Part shown: positions 7,526 to 15,421 of the stretch, piece after piece
Numbering within the stretch: position 1 is the first letter of the stretch
Layout of the letters: every line of letters begins with the position of its first letter
Source of the DNA: Candidatus Pacearchaeota archaeon
GTDB taxonomy: Archaea > Nanobdellota > Nanobdellia > Pacearchaeales > GW2011-AR1
Assembly (NCBI GenBank): GCA_018303885.1
Contig: JAGVXG010000014.1
Span: 1 to 41,788, forward strand
Length of the DNA stretch: 41,788 nucleotides
Reading direction: 5' to 3'
Made by a program: the position numbers and the translations under genes
Notes under the pieces: model-generated
The model's input: the letters and a program-made list of their open reading frames with translations, nothing else
Told to the model about the DNA's origin: nothing
The model's database searches: none

Positions 7526-8772
7526 CCTTTTATGTATTTGTTTACGGGGCAACAGCAACTGGCACAGGAAAAACATCTTTTGCTTCTAGTTTAGCTTATC
7601 TTTTCTCCACTTATGGCTTATCGACCAGTGTGATAAAGTTTGATGGAATATTAAATATAAGCATGGAGAATATGTTCGCTTCGAAAAAGTCTGGAGAAAT
7701 AATCTGGGCGGGCGAAGAAGTGTTTATAACACGTGACGGAAAAAAAGTAGACTCCGATGTCGGGGTGTATGAAAGATTTTTGAATAGGGATTTTAGTGGA
7801 GAAAATAATATCCTTAATGGGGCTTGTTATTTTGATTTATTACAGAAGCAGGTTAATCAAGAATTCTTAAAAGGAGAACCTTTAAGTTCTAACAAATATC
7901 TAATCCCTCTTTATCTAGAGAAGATTGAATCTGTATTTAAGAATGAAGAAGTGGGTATAATAGAGATTGGCGGCACGTTGGGCGATGACGATTCTTCTAT
8001 GTTTTTAAGAGCTTTAAGAGCTCTGAAACAAAAAAACCCCAAGAATTGCATAACAATTTGTTATACATATCTCCCTCTTAAATCTAAAGCAGACATAATA
8101 AGTAACGACGAACCATTTCTTTTGAAAATAGTAAAAAATAATTATGAAACGGCTTTTAAATCTGATTTGCCACCAGATATTCTTGCAGTAAGGTCGGATT
8201 TTTCCCTCAGCGTAGACCATATAGGACGAATAGCGAGAGACACTTTTTTGGATAAAAACAATATTGTTTTTGTTCCCACAGTTAAAGAACTTTATGACCT
8301 CCCAATACAATTAATCAAAAAAGGGCATATTCTGAAAAAAATTGATAGCCTTTTTCCAGGAAAAATAAGGAAGCCGGGACATCTTGAAGAGTATAACAAG
8401 ATTGCGTTTTCTGGAAGAAGTTCTGTATTGGTAATTGGTGAAACGGAGTCATCAGGAACTTATATTTCCCTAAATGAAGCGATAAAACATGCACTTCGGC
8501 ATCTAGGTAAAGAAGCAGACATAACCTGGCTTAAACTAAATGAAATTAAAAATAAACCACAACATTTTGATTATATCATTGTAACAGAAGGAGAAACAGC
8601 TATTGAGGAAAAATGCAGCTTAATAAAAAACCTAAGAGCGCCCTTACTTTGCATAGGAAAAGTAAATGAGGCATTTAAAGGATTACCTCACTCATATATT
8701 ATAGAAGACCATTTAGAGTATTTATCCAGACCAATGAGGCCCAAATTAATTAAATTTTTTTCTTCACAATGA
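7522..8772 (+). CDS. CTP-synthase-like amidoligase lacking a functional glutaminase
   Basis: The 416-residue protein aligns along its length with PyrG: P-loop GTGKT near residues 15-19 (usually SLGKG), KFDGILNI (usually KLDPYINV), GEEVFITRDG, DSDVGVYERF (Mg site Asp kept) and IEIGGTLGD (Mg site Glu kept). The C-terminal part keeps GTYISLNEAIKHALRHLG and HLEYLSRPMRPK (usually HPE..SRP). The glutaminase nucleophile motif (GICLGMQ) is replaced by LLCIGKV with no cysteine at the expected place, and most of the amidotransferase domain is missing (416 against about 540 residues). The UTP-binding KTKPTQHS stretch is not recognisable. I infer an ATP-dependent ligase using ammonia or another amine on a substrate other than UTP. 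It overlaps both neighbours by 4 nt. Confidence 0.85.
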   Translation: MTFYVFVYGATATGTGKTSFASSLAYLFSTYGLSTSVIKFDGILNISMENMFASKKSGEIIWAGEEVFITRDGKKVDSDVGVYERFLNRDFSGENNILNGACYFDLLQKQVNQEFLKGEPLSSNKYLIPLYLEKIESVFKNEEVGIIEIGGTLGDDDSSMFLRALRALKQKNPKNCITICYTYLPLKSKADIISNDEPFLLKIVKNNYETAFKSDLPPDILAVRSDFSLSVDHIGRIARDTFLDKNNIVFVPTVKELYDLPIQLIKKGHILKKIDSLFPGKIRKPGHLEEYNKIAFSGRSSVLVIGETESSGTYISLNEAIKHALRHLGKEADITWLKLNEIKNKPQHFDYIIVTEGETAIEEKCSLIKNLRAPLLCIGKVNEAFKGLPHSYIIEDHLEYLSRPMRPKLIKFFSSQ

Positions 8773-9674
8773 AAGAGTTATTAGTTAGATCAGGCAATGA
8801 AGAAGTTTTATTAAAAACCGAATTTGAAAGTCTAATAGAAAGAATAAAAAAAAGTCAGTATATAAGACATATAATTCCGGATTTGGAGTTATGCGATATT
8901 TCTAAAGTAGGGGGAGCACCTATCAATCTTGAACTTGTCGCGGGTATGGGAGATTATGAATATTCTGGAAATACTATGCGCATATCTGCAGATTTTGATA
9001 CAGTAGAAGAAGGCCAAATAAGTTTTATGATATTTCATTGTCTTCAAAGTCTGTCTTTAAAGAATTCAAGATATTTTGTTCATGGGGCGGCCGTACAACA
9101 TGAGCAAGAACCCTATTTATTTCTGGGATCGCCTAAAGCTGGAAAGAGCACGATTTCTCTTGATTTGGCGTTGAATGATGGCATGAAAATTTATGGTGAT
9201 GACTCAATCAGTTTAAAAGTCCAGGATAGTATTCTCATTCTTAACAATGGCAATACCCATATTGGGATTAATTCTAAGCTTAAGGAAAATCCAAAAATAA
9301 AAGCCCACTACCCTGGAGAACTTCTGCCCTATATAGATAGCAGGGTTTTAAATTTGCATACGAGTGATCCTAGGGAATTAAGAAATGTTATAATTTTAGA
9401 GTCGGATTTATTTGCTACAAATGGTAACCATAGAATTCTGGCCAATCGGGGAGGATTGTATTTATATGAATATATCTCCAGAGAGAGTCGGGGAGCAGGA
9501 TACTCCATATTTTCTCATGATCTGCCTTTCCCATCTAATGATACTTTTTCTACAGCAAGAAATCTAATTAGAGCAATAAGAAATTCTGATATTAATTATT
9601 TTATAGTATCTGGGAGTTATGAGGATATGTTAAGTTCTTGCAGGAGGATTATCAAAGAAAAGGATGTTAAATAA
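8769..9674 (+). CDS. HprK-like P-loop kinase
   Basis: This 301-residue protein has the HPr-kinase/PEP-carboxykinase-like fold signature: HGAAV (about residues 105-109), a P-loop GSPKAGKST (about 120-128) and, some 20 residues later, YGDDSI, the acidic motif that replaces the usual Walker B in this family. True HPr kinases are bacterial regulators, but many HprK-like paralogues in biosynthetic clusters phosphorylate small molecules or peptides. No HPr or PTS gene is present, so a small-molecule role is more likely. The first 90 residues look like an extra N-terminal domain of unknown type. The gene overlaps the preceding stop by 4 nt and the following start by 11 nt, inside the inositol operon. 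Confidence 0.75.
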   Translation: MKELLVRSGNEEVLLKTEFESLIERIKKSQYIRHIIPDLELCDISKVGGAPINLELVAGMGDYEYSGNTMRISADFDTVEEGQISFMIFHCLQSLSLKNSRYFVHGAAVQHEQEPYLFLGSPKAGKSTISLDLALNDGMKIYGDDSISLKVQDSILILNNGNTHIGINSKLKENPKIKAHYPGELLPYIDSRVLNLHTSDPRELRNVIILESDLFATNGNHRILANRGGLYLYEYISRESRGAGYSIFSHDLPFPSNDTFSTARNLIRAIRNSDINYFIVSGSYEDMLSSCRRIIKEKDVK

Positions 9675-10542
9675 AAAAATTGTTATTATCTCGCAAAGTT
9701 CACTTGATTTATTTGAGGATAATCTCTATTTAGGGGGGCCTGTATCCTATGGGGGCTCTCTTTTAAACAATCTTGGTGCAGATTTTACAGTTATACCGAT
9801 GTTTAAAAAAGATTTCCCTTTTATAGATTACTATAAACGCAAAATAAAAAATTACATGCCTATTTTTTCTAAAAATACGACAACATTTGTTATGAATCTT
9901 ATAGAAAATAAAAGATATGTAACTCCGATAAAAAAAGCAGATAAATTTGATTGTTCTATGATACCTGATGAAGCATTTAATGCAGGATTTATCTATCTTT
10001 CACCAATCATAAATGATATGCCTATTAATTTTATTAAAGACATTAAATCAAAATCTAAAGCTATAATCGCTATAGATCCTTTTAATAATGATTCAGGCCA
10101 TTTCAGTAAGGAGGAGATGTCTTATTTTAAAGAATTAGTGAAATATACGGATATTATCAAATTATCCGAAAATGAATTACTTGGGCTGGCAGGAAAAAAT
10201 GAGTTCTCAAAGGCAGTAGACTTTCTAAAAAATTTTGATAATTTATTTTTAATAACTCTTGGTGCATTGGGAACATTTGTTTTTAAGAAAGAACTGATAA
10301 ACAAAATTATCCCAACTTTAAGAATGAAAAAGATAGTAGATGCTACCGGATGTGGCGATGTCTTTTTGGCTGGTTTCTTATATGGGCTATCTAATGATTA
10401 CTCCCTGGAAAAAAGCGTCCTATGGGGAAATGTGTGCGCTTCATTATCAACCTCATCAAAAGGACCTGGGTATATGCCAGCTAAAGACCAAGTTATCCAA
10501 AGTCTAGAGTCATTCAATAAACGTGATAAATTTAAAAAATAG
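9664..10542 (+). CDS. PfkB-family carbohydrate/cyclitol kinase
   Basis: The 292-residue protein is a ribokinase-fold kinase. It has the N-terminal GGPVSYGGSLLNNLGA (substrate-site GG motif, about residues 24-39), ITLGALGTFVF (about 197-207), and the second PfkB signature VDATGCGDVFLAGF (about 226-239), with the catalytic aspartate in GCGD. Archaeal myo-inositol 3-kinase and ADP-ribose-1-phosphate kinase belong to this family; given the inositol-phosphate synthase four genes upstream, inositol or an inositol derivative is a reasonable substrate, but sequence alone does not prove it. It starts inside the end of the HprK-like gene and closes the five-gene operon; about 90 nt follow before the next promoter. 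Confidence 0.85.
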   Translation: MLNKKIVIISQSSLDLFEDNLYLGGPVSYGGSLLNNLGADFTVIPMFKKDFPFIDYYKRKIKNYMPIFSKNTTTFVMNLIENKRYVTPIKKADKFDCSMIPDEAFNAGFIYLSPIINDMPINFIKDIKSKSKAIIAIDPFNNDSGHFSKEEMSYFKELVKYTDIIKLSENELLGLAGKNEFSKAVDFLKNFDNLFLITLGALGTFVFKKELINKIIPTLRMKKIVDATGCGDVFLAGFLYGLSNDYSLEKSVLWGNVCASLSTSSKGPGYMPAKDQVIQSLESFNKRDKFKK

Positions 10543-10633
10543 GTATCCTATAGGTAGTAAAGGAAAACTGGAATGTAACGAGAAAAAGTTATAATAAAAT
10601 TTCTTATGAATTCTAACTAAGTCTTAAGAGAAA

Positions 10634-11089
10634 ATGAAACAAAAAATATTATCTTTTATTGTACATGATAGAAAGTTTTTAGTACTTAGAAATAACCCCC
10701 ATCCAAAACACGGAGGAGATTTTTGGTTTGTCGTTACAGGGGGAGTTGAGAAGGGAGAAAACCAAGTTGAAGCCGTTAAAAGAGAAGTTTTTGAAGAGAC
10801 TGGATTAATAGTCAATGAAATTTTTGATTTAAATTGGGGTTCAGTTTATAAATGGGAAAAAGATTTGTGTGAAGAACTAAATTTTGTCTCTTTTGTTGAT
10901 TCAGAAAATATAATCCTCAATGAAGAACATACAGAACATGAATGGTTAAATCTTGATTCATTTATAGATAGAATCAAATGGGAAGACGATAAAGAACTAT
11001 TAAGAAAAGTGTTAAAAAAAGCGTTGAATAAAAAACAATATTTTAAAAAACAAGAAATAAAGGACTATGGGGAAAATGAAAAGAACTAA
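10634..11089 (+). CDS. NUDIX hydrolase
   Basis: A 151-residue single-domain NUDIX protein. The box GGVEKGENQVEAVKREVFEETGL (about residues 36-58) matches Gx5Ex7REUXEEXGU exactly, so it should be catalytically active on a nucleoside diphosphate derivative or a capped RNA/nucleotide. The C-terminal tail is lysine-rich. Its own promoter is likely: AGTTATAATAAA lies about 40-50 nt before the start in the 91-nt gap after the inositol operon. It overlaps the next gene by 23 nt. It is not a copy of the NUDIX domain in the 6230 fusion, so the window has two independent NUDIX activities. Confidence 0.9.
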   Translation: MKQKILSFIVHDRKFLVLRNNPHPKHGGDFWFVVTGGVEKGENQVEAVKREVFEETGLIVNEIFDLNWGSVYKWEKDLCEELNFVSFVDSENIILNEEHTEHEWLNLDSFIDRIKWEDDKELLRKVLKKALNKKQYFKKQEIKDYGENEKN

Positions 11090-11564
11090 TGATCTTTCTG
11101 TCGCTATCATGAATTTTAATAATGAATCCAATGTAGGAGGCCTAATAAGGACCGCAAATGCAGCCGGATTAAAGGAAGTTGTTATAGTTGGAAGAAAGAA
11201 ATGGAACATTGGAGCTGCTACAGGGGCTCAATCTCTTACAAAAATTGTCAGAATGCCTACTACAGAAGAATTTTTATATTATTGCAAAGATGGGGGATAT
11301 AATCTTGTTTCTGTAGAAATTGGTGAAGATTCTTCAAATATTTTTTATTATAGTTATCCTGAAAACCCAATTTTGGTTATCGGAAACGAAGGCACAGGAG
11401 TTCCACTAAGAATCTTAGAAGCTTCTAAAGGGATAGTTTACATTCCTCAATTTGGAGAAGTTGAATGCCTAAATGCAGCAACATCAGGAAGCATAGCAAT
11501 ATATGATTGGATAAGAAAAAATAATGCTTTGGAAGAAAAATATAAAATTATAATTTCTTTTTAA
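11067..11564 (+). CDS. SpoU/TrmH-family RNA 2'-O-ribose methyltransferase
   Basis: This 165-residue protein has the three SpoU motifs: NESNVGGLIRTANAAG (motif 1, about residues 13-28), LVIGNEGTGVP (motif 2, about 104-114) and VYIPQFGEVECLNAATSGSIAIYDW (motif 3, about 129-153). These enzymes use a knotted SAM site to methylate the 2'-OH of a tRNA or rRNA nucleotide. There is no extra N-terminal RNA-binding domain, as in TrmL-type small members. It overlaps the NUDIX gene by 23 nt and is likely co-transcribed; a second ATG three codons later could be the start. Its 3' end overlaps the convergent RlaP-like gene by 17 nt. The RNA target cannot be assigned from sequence. Confidence 0.9.
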   Translation: MGKMKRTNDLSVAIMNFNNESNVGGLIRTANAAGLKEVVIVGRKKWNIGAATGAQSLTKIVRMPTTEEFLYYCKDGGYNLVSVEIGEDSSNIFYYSYPENPILVIGNEGTGVPLRILEASKGIVYIPQFGEVECLNAATSGSIAIYDWIRKNNALEEKYKIIISF

Positions 11565-11973
11565 TTTCCAATAATATTTTATTTGGGTTTGTATTAATTA
11601 TTGATTTCCAATCTATCTTTTTAGTTCCTTTCAAATATTTTTTTAGTTGTTTTCTTATTGGCGAATCAATATAAACTATTGGGCTTCTTAGCCATTCTGC
11701 AATTTGAGGATTTGATTTAATGCTTAACTCTACAAATTTCCTTATATCCCATCTCTCAACATCAAGATTATTTTTATTTAGGTTAATTTGTTTTGGAGAG
11801 TCATCTAAACCAATATAACTATCTAAATTTCCTATATGTATACTTCTAACATCATAATCTGAATCTTGTGAGGCAAATCCCCATGCCCGAGATCCGGATT
11901 CTATTGCCCATAATATTTTTACTTTATGCTTTTTTTCTATATCTTTTATTGCATTTAATACCTGTTTTTTCAT
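11548..11973 (-). CDS. RlaP-like RNA-ligase-associated nucleotidyltransferase (short)
   Basis: The 141-residue protein carries ESGSRAWGFASQDSDYDVR (about residues 25-43), the GSRxWGF...DSDYDVR signature of PF10127/RlaP nucleotidyltransferases, followed by the family's WDIRKF and NPQIAEWLRSPIVY. RlaP proteins are known for genomic association with RtcB, which is the neighbour here (start 12017, 43 nt away), so a role in RNA-end repair or tailing is plausible. Full-length members are usually about 240-270 residues; this one ends early, at the overlap with the convergent SpoU gene, so it may be a minimal version or a truncated remnant. The catalytic motif is intact. Confidence 0.8.
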   Translation of the reverse strand: MKKQVLNAIKDIEKKHKVKILWAIESGSRAWGFASQDSDYDVRSIHIGNLDSYIGLDDSPKQINLNKNNLDVERWDIRKFVELSIKSNPQIAEWLRSPIVYIDSPIRKQLKKYLKGTKKIDWKSIINTNPNKILLEIKKKL

Positions 11974-12016
11974 GACTTAGTTAGAAAAATATTCTTTTAA
12001 TATCTTATTATTTATT

Positions 12017-13459
12017 TTACCCCTTCACAACAACTAAAGGTCTTGTTTTAGCGACGAGGTTCCCTATTCCGAGCTCGTGAGAAACTCTGACTACTTCGTC
12101 GACGTCTTTGTATGCTTCTGGCATTTCTTCGGCAAGCCCTTTTAAACTTCCTGACTTAACTTCAATGCCCTTTTTAGCAAGATCAATTTTTACTTGTTCT
12201 CCTGTTTTTGTTTTTATTGCGGCATGTCTGCTCATTAATCTCCCTGCCCCGTGTGCAGTGCTTCCAAAAGTCAAGTCTTCTGCTTTTTTCATTCCGACTA
12301 AAACATAAGAAGAAGTCCCCATGCTTCCGGGAATAAGTATTGGCTGTCCTATCTTCCTATAAGACGCCGGAATTTCTTTTCTTCCTTTTCCAAGACTTCT
12401 AGTAGCCCCCTTTCTCATGACTAAAAATTCCTTTTCTTTTCCATTTACATTATACTTTTCAAATTTTGCAATGTTGTGACATACATCATAAACAACATCG
12501 ACTTCTGATTTTGGGAAAAGATACCTCATTTCTTCTCTTACCCAGTGTGTTATAAGCTGCCTGTTAGCAAAAGCAAAATTTGCAGCCGCAGCCATTGCTT
12601 TAAGATAGTTCTGTCCAAGCTTGCTTTTTATCGGCGCATTTATTAATTCTCTATCAGGCAAGTCTTGTATTCCATACTCGTCTTCCATTTCTTTGATATA
12701 ATCTGAAGCAACCTGATGCCCCAATCCTCGAGAACCGCAATGAATCATTATAACAACCTGTCCTTTTTTCAATCCGAAAGCCTTTGCAATTTCATTATCG
12801 AAAATCTCGTCGACAAATTGAACCTCTACAAAATGATTTCCTGCTCCAAGAGTTCCTAGCTGTCCTATTCCCCTTTTCAAAGCTCTATCAGAAACCATCG
12901 AAGGGTCAGCTCCCTCAAGACATCCTTCTTCTTCTGTATGTAAATAGTCTTCTTTTTTTCCATATCCTTTCTCGACAAGATGCTTTGCTCCGCCCCCCAT
13001 TATTTTCTTTAACTCATCTTTGCTCATATTGAATTTGCTTCCACGACCGACGCCAGAAGGGATTTTTCGGTAAAGAGCCTCGACAACCTCTTTTTGTCTT
13101 TTCAAAATATCTTCCTTCTTTAAATTAGTCCTTAAAAGCCTGACTCCACAATTAATATCGAATCCAATCCCTCCTGGACTAATTATACCCTTTTTACCGT
13201 CAGAGGCCGCCACCCCCCCTATAGAAAATCCGTAGCCAGAATGTATATCAGGCATGCCTATAGAATGTTTTTCTAATCCTGGTAACATAGCCACGTTTAC
13301 AACTTGTTGAATTGCATTGTCTTCTAAACTTTCTAGCATTTTTGGAGAAATAAAAATCCTTGCTGGAATAAGCATTTTACCGTCCTTGGGTATCTCGTAA
13401 ATGTTCTCATCAATTTTTACAAGTTTTTCTTTTATTCCCATTTTAAACATCAATAACAA
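12017..13459 (-). CDS. rtcB: RtcB RNA-splicing ligase (GTP- and Mn-dependent)
   Basis: RtcB joins 2',3'-cyclic phosphate and 5'-OH RNA ends during tRNA splicing and RNA repair. The 480-residue protein has the family motifs in order: GMPDIHSGYGFSIGG, SPGGIGFDINCGVRLLRT (metal-ligand Asp/Cys), GAGNHFVEVQ, IMIHCGSRGLGHQ, DVCHNIAKFE and GSTAHGAGRLMSR, the last holding the histidine that takes GMP. No intein interrupts it. The longest frame starts inside archease, but the ATG at 13441 (MGIKEKL), directly after the archease stop, matches the normal RtcB N-terminus better. The stop-start coupling with archease reflects their functional partnership, and the RlaP-like gene follows. Confidence 0.97.
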   Translation of the reverse strand: MLLMFKMGIKEKLVKIDENIYEIPKDGKMLIPARIFISPKMLESLEDNAIQQVVNVAMLPGLEKHSIGMPDIHSGYGFSIGGVAASDGKKGIISPGGIGFDINCGVRLLRTNLKKEDILKRQKEVVEALYRKIPSGVGRGSKFNMSKDELKKIMGGGAKHLVEKGYGKKEDYLHTEEEGCLEGADPSMVSDRALKRGIGQLGTLGAGNHFVEVQFVDEIFDNEIAKAFGLKKGQVVIMIHCGSRGLGHQVASDYIKEMEDEYGIQDLPDRELINAPIKSKLGQNYLKAMAAAANFAFANRQLITHWVREEMRYLFPKSEVDVVYDVCHNIAKFEKYNVNGKEKEFLVMRKGATRSLGKGRKEIPASYRKIGQPILIPGSMGTSSYVLVGMKKAEDLTFGSTAHGAGRLMSRHAAIKTKTGEQVKIDLAKKGIEVKSGSLKGLAEEMPEAYKDVDEVVRVSHELGIGNLVAKTRPLVVVKG

Positions 13460-13853
13460 CTTGCGCTGTCCATCTTCCGGCAGATTTTTTTATAAACATA
13501 TCGTTGTAAGTTACAGCCTTAATATAATGTCTCGCCCTTCCAGCCAATTTTTCTTCTCCAAAAGCTTCTACCTTTAAATTTTTTTTATCGTCGCTTAATT
13601 TAACTTTTATATTAGAAATTAAAAATCCTTCTGTTTCAAACAGAAATAAAATTTCTTCTAGAAATCTGAACATAAGCGCTTCAAGGTCATTTCCTTTAAT
13701 TAAAAATTTCTTATTCACATCTTTTTTAATTTTCCCATCGTGTAAAACACTGGTAAAAGCCAGAGCAGAATTTTCAAATACCTCATTAAGGTTTTTTCCA
13801 AAAGCCCTGAATTTTATGTCTGCCGTATGCTCCAGAAACACGAATTTTTTCAT
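13443..13853 (-). CDS. Archease, RtcB activator
   Basis: A 136-residue archease, the cofactor that accelerates RtcB guanylylation and broadens NTP use. The start MKKFVFLEHTADIKFRAFG is typical, with the conserved Asp in HTADI, and the end has KAVTYNDMFIKK (usually KAVTYHxM) before a beta-rich C-terminus (WTAQVVIDV). It is the first gene of the RNA-repair operon and its stop overlaps the RtcB 5' region. The divergent subtilase begins 85 nt away if its internal start is used, which leaves room for two promoters. Confidence 0.95.
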   Translation of the reverse strand: MKKFVFLEHTADIKFRAFGKNLNEVFENSALAFTSVLHDGKIKKDVNKKFLIKGNDLEALMFRFLEEILFLFETEGFLISNIKVKLSDDKKNLKVEAFGEEKLAGRARHYIKAVTYNDMFIKKSAGRWTAQVVIDV

Positions 13854-13906
13854 GAAAAAATAAAATCAAGGGACTTTATTAAATTACCCACAAGGTTTTT
13901 AGAAAA

Positions 13907-13914
13907 GTTTATAA
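13907..13914 (+). promoter_or_regulatory. TATA box of subtilase gene
   Basis: GTTTATAAT lies 25-30 nt before the ATG at 13938. This spacing implies a leaderless mRNA and supports the 13938 start over the longer frame opening at 13827, whose extra 37 codons overlap the divergent archease gene. Confidence 0.6.
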
Positions 13915-13937
13915 TCTCGAGAAACCCCCAAAATAAC

Positions 13938-15107
13938 ATGAAATCAAGGCCCTTTTTTGTTGTGAGTCTAGTAGTAATTCTCTTATTAACAAGCGTGGCA
14001 TTAGTGTCTTCTGCACGGGACGATGGAAAAAATAAACGAGACAACGGGGAAGATAAAATCAGAGTTGTTGCCCACACAGACAAAGAGGTTTCTGACGCGT
14101 TGGCAAATGGCTGTAAGGTGGTAAGAGAGGCAAGAGGTTTAAAAGCATTAACTTGCTCTCAAACTGTTGTTTCTTCGTTAGGGCTTCAAGAAGATATTAA
14201 GGTTTTTGCAATGGATTCCAATGCTAATAAGCAAATAAGGGCTGATGTTGTTCAAAGCTCTGGAAACAATGGACAAGGAAGAAAGGTTGTTATATTGGAT
14301 ACAGGATATGATTACAATCATCCTGAATTAAGTTCTAGTTATCTTGGAGGAAAAGATTTTGTAAATGATGACGATGATCCTTTTGATGGCAATGGACACG
14401 GAAGCCATATTGCAGGAATCATAACTGCTGACGGAATAGATCCAAAAGCAAAAGGAGTCGCACCCGCAGCAGGAATAATATCTGGAAAAGTTCTTAGTGA
14501 TTCTGGCGCAGGTTACTTTAGTGATGTTGTTGCAGCAATATACTGGGCAGTTGACGGCCCTGATGGAACTTTTGGAACAGGAGACGATTTTGGTGCAGAC
14601 GCGATAAGTATTAGTTTAGGAACAGCACCGCCTTATACCTACAAAGGATTTTGCGATGGTGTTTTGCCATCGTTAACAGACGCAATCAAATACGCAAAAG
14701 ATAAGGGTGTTTTAGTTGTGGTTGCATCAGGAAATAGCGGAGGCGCAGGAGCTTCAATTCCCGGTTGTATAAGCTATTCAACAACTATCGGAGCAGTTGA
14801 CAGCAGAAATAGAATTGCAAGTTTTTCTGGAACCGGTAACTCAGTTGATTTAACAGCTCCAGGAGTTAACATATATTCATCTTGGATTGGAAATTCTTCT
14901 TATGCAATATTAAGCGGAACAAGCATGTCAACACCAATGGTTTCCGGGGTTGTCGCCTTAATTAAGCTAGCTCACCCAAGTTACACCGCAGCACAAGTAG
15001 AAAATGCATTATTCAAGACGGCAAAAGATCTTGGAAAAAAGGGTAAGGACACAAGTTACGGATGGGGACGCGTTGATGCGTATAGCGCAGTAAGTTTTGT
15101 TCTTTGA
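13938..15107 (+). CDS. Secreted subtilisin-like serine protease (S8)
   Basis: From the ATG at 13938 the protein is 389 residues: signal peptide (FFVVSLVVILLLTSVALVSS, residues 6-25), a charged propeptide of about 80 residues, and a complete subtilase domain. The triad is visible: Asp in VVILDTGYDYNHPEL (about 121), His in GNGHGSHIAG (about 154) and Ser in SGTSMSTPMVSG (about 331); the oxyanion-hole Asn sits in VVASGNSGG. A frame open to 13827 would add 37 residues that overlap archease and hide the signal peptide, so the internal start is preferred. The protein ends just after the catalytic domain (WGRVDAYSAV) without an anchor and is probably released. It is convergent with the pilus locus. 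Confidence 0.93.
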   Translation: MKSRPFFVVSLVVILLLTSVALVSSARDDGKNKRDNGEDKIRVVAHTDKEVSDALANGCKVVREARGLKALTCSQTVVSSLGLQEDIKVFAMDSNANKQIRADVVQSSGNNGQGRKVVILDTGYDYNHPELSSSYLGGKDFVNDDDDPFDGNGHGSHIAGIITADGIDPKAKGVAPAAGIISGKVLSDSGAGYFSDVVAAIYWAVDGPDGTFGTGDDFGADAISISLGTAPPYTYKGFCDGVLPSLTDAIKYAKDKGVLVVVASGNSGGAGASIPGCISYSTTIGAVDSRNRIASFSGTGNSVDLTAPGVNIYSSWIGNSSYAILSGTSMSTPMVSGVVALIKLAHPSYTAAQVENALFKTAKDLGKKGKDTSYGWGRVDAYSAVSFVL

Positions 15108-15110
15108 TTA

Positions 15111-15374
15111 TTAGTTTCTAATTTTTTTTATTGCCCCGTTTATGGCTGTGATGTAATTTATTAGACTTTTTTGAAGCCCTGTTTCAATATTTTCATCAGA
15201 TCCGGAGCCAAATCGCTCAGAAAATTCTAATTTAATTCTTGCACTTTGGTTAAAGAGCAGCTCGCCTTCAACTAGTGTAAAATATTTAAGATAAGTATGG
15301 TTTGGCGCGAGGTTTTGCAAAACAATATAACTATCTCTAGCTTGATGAAGCAAATCCATAAGAGATTTTGCCAT
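15111..15374 (-). CDS. Small hypothetical protein, end of pilus locus
   Basis: An 87-residue soluble protein, probably helical (MAKSLMDLLHQARDSYIVL..., ...SLINYITAINGAIKKIRN). No known motif is recognised. It follows the pilin-like gene by 47 nt on the same strand and stops 3 nt from the convergent subtilase stop, so it is likely the last gene of the pilus transcript or a small independent unit. Confidence 0.6.
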   Translation of the reverse strand: MAKSLMDLLHQARDSYIVLQNLAPNHTYLKYFTLVEGELLFNQSARIKLEFSERFGSGSDENIETGLQKSLINYITAINGAIKKIRN

Positions 15375-15421
15375 GGTTTTACTAAGATTTTCTACGCTTT
15401 AAACTTTATTCTGATTAAAAG

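Noticed and set aside
13827-13937. Longer N-terminus for the subtilase
   Set aside because: The extra codons overlap the divergent archease start, bury the signal peptide and lie upstream of the predicted transcription start.
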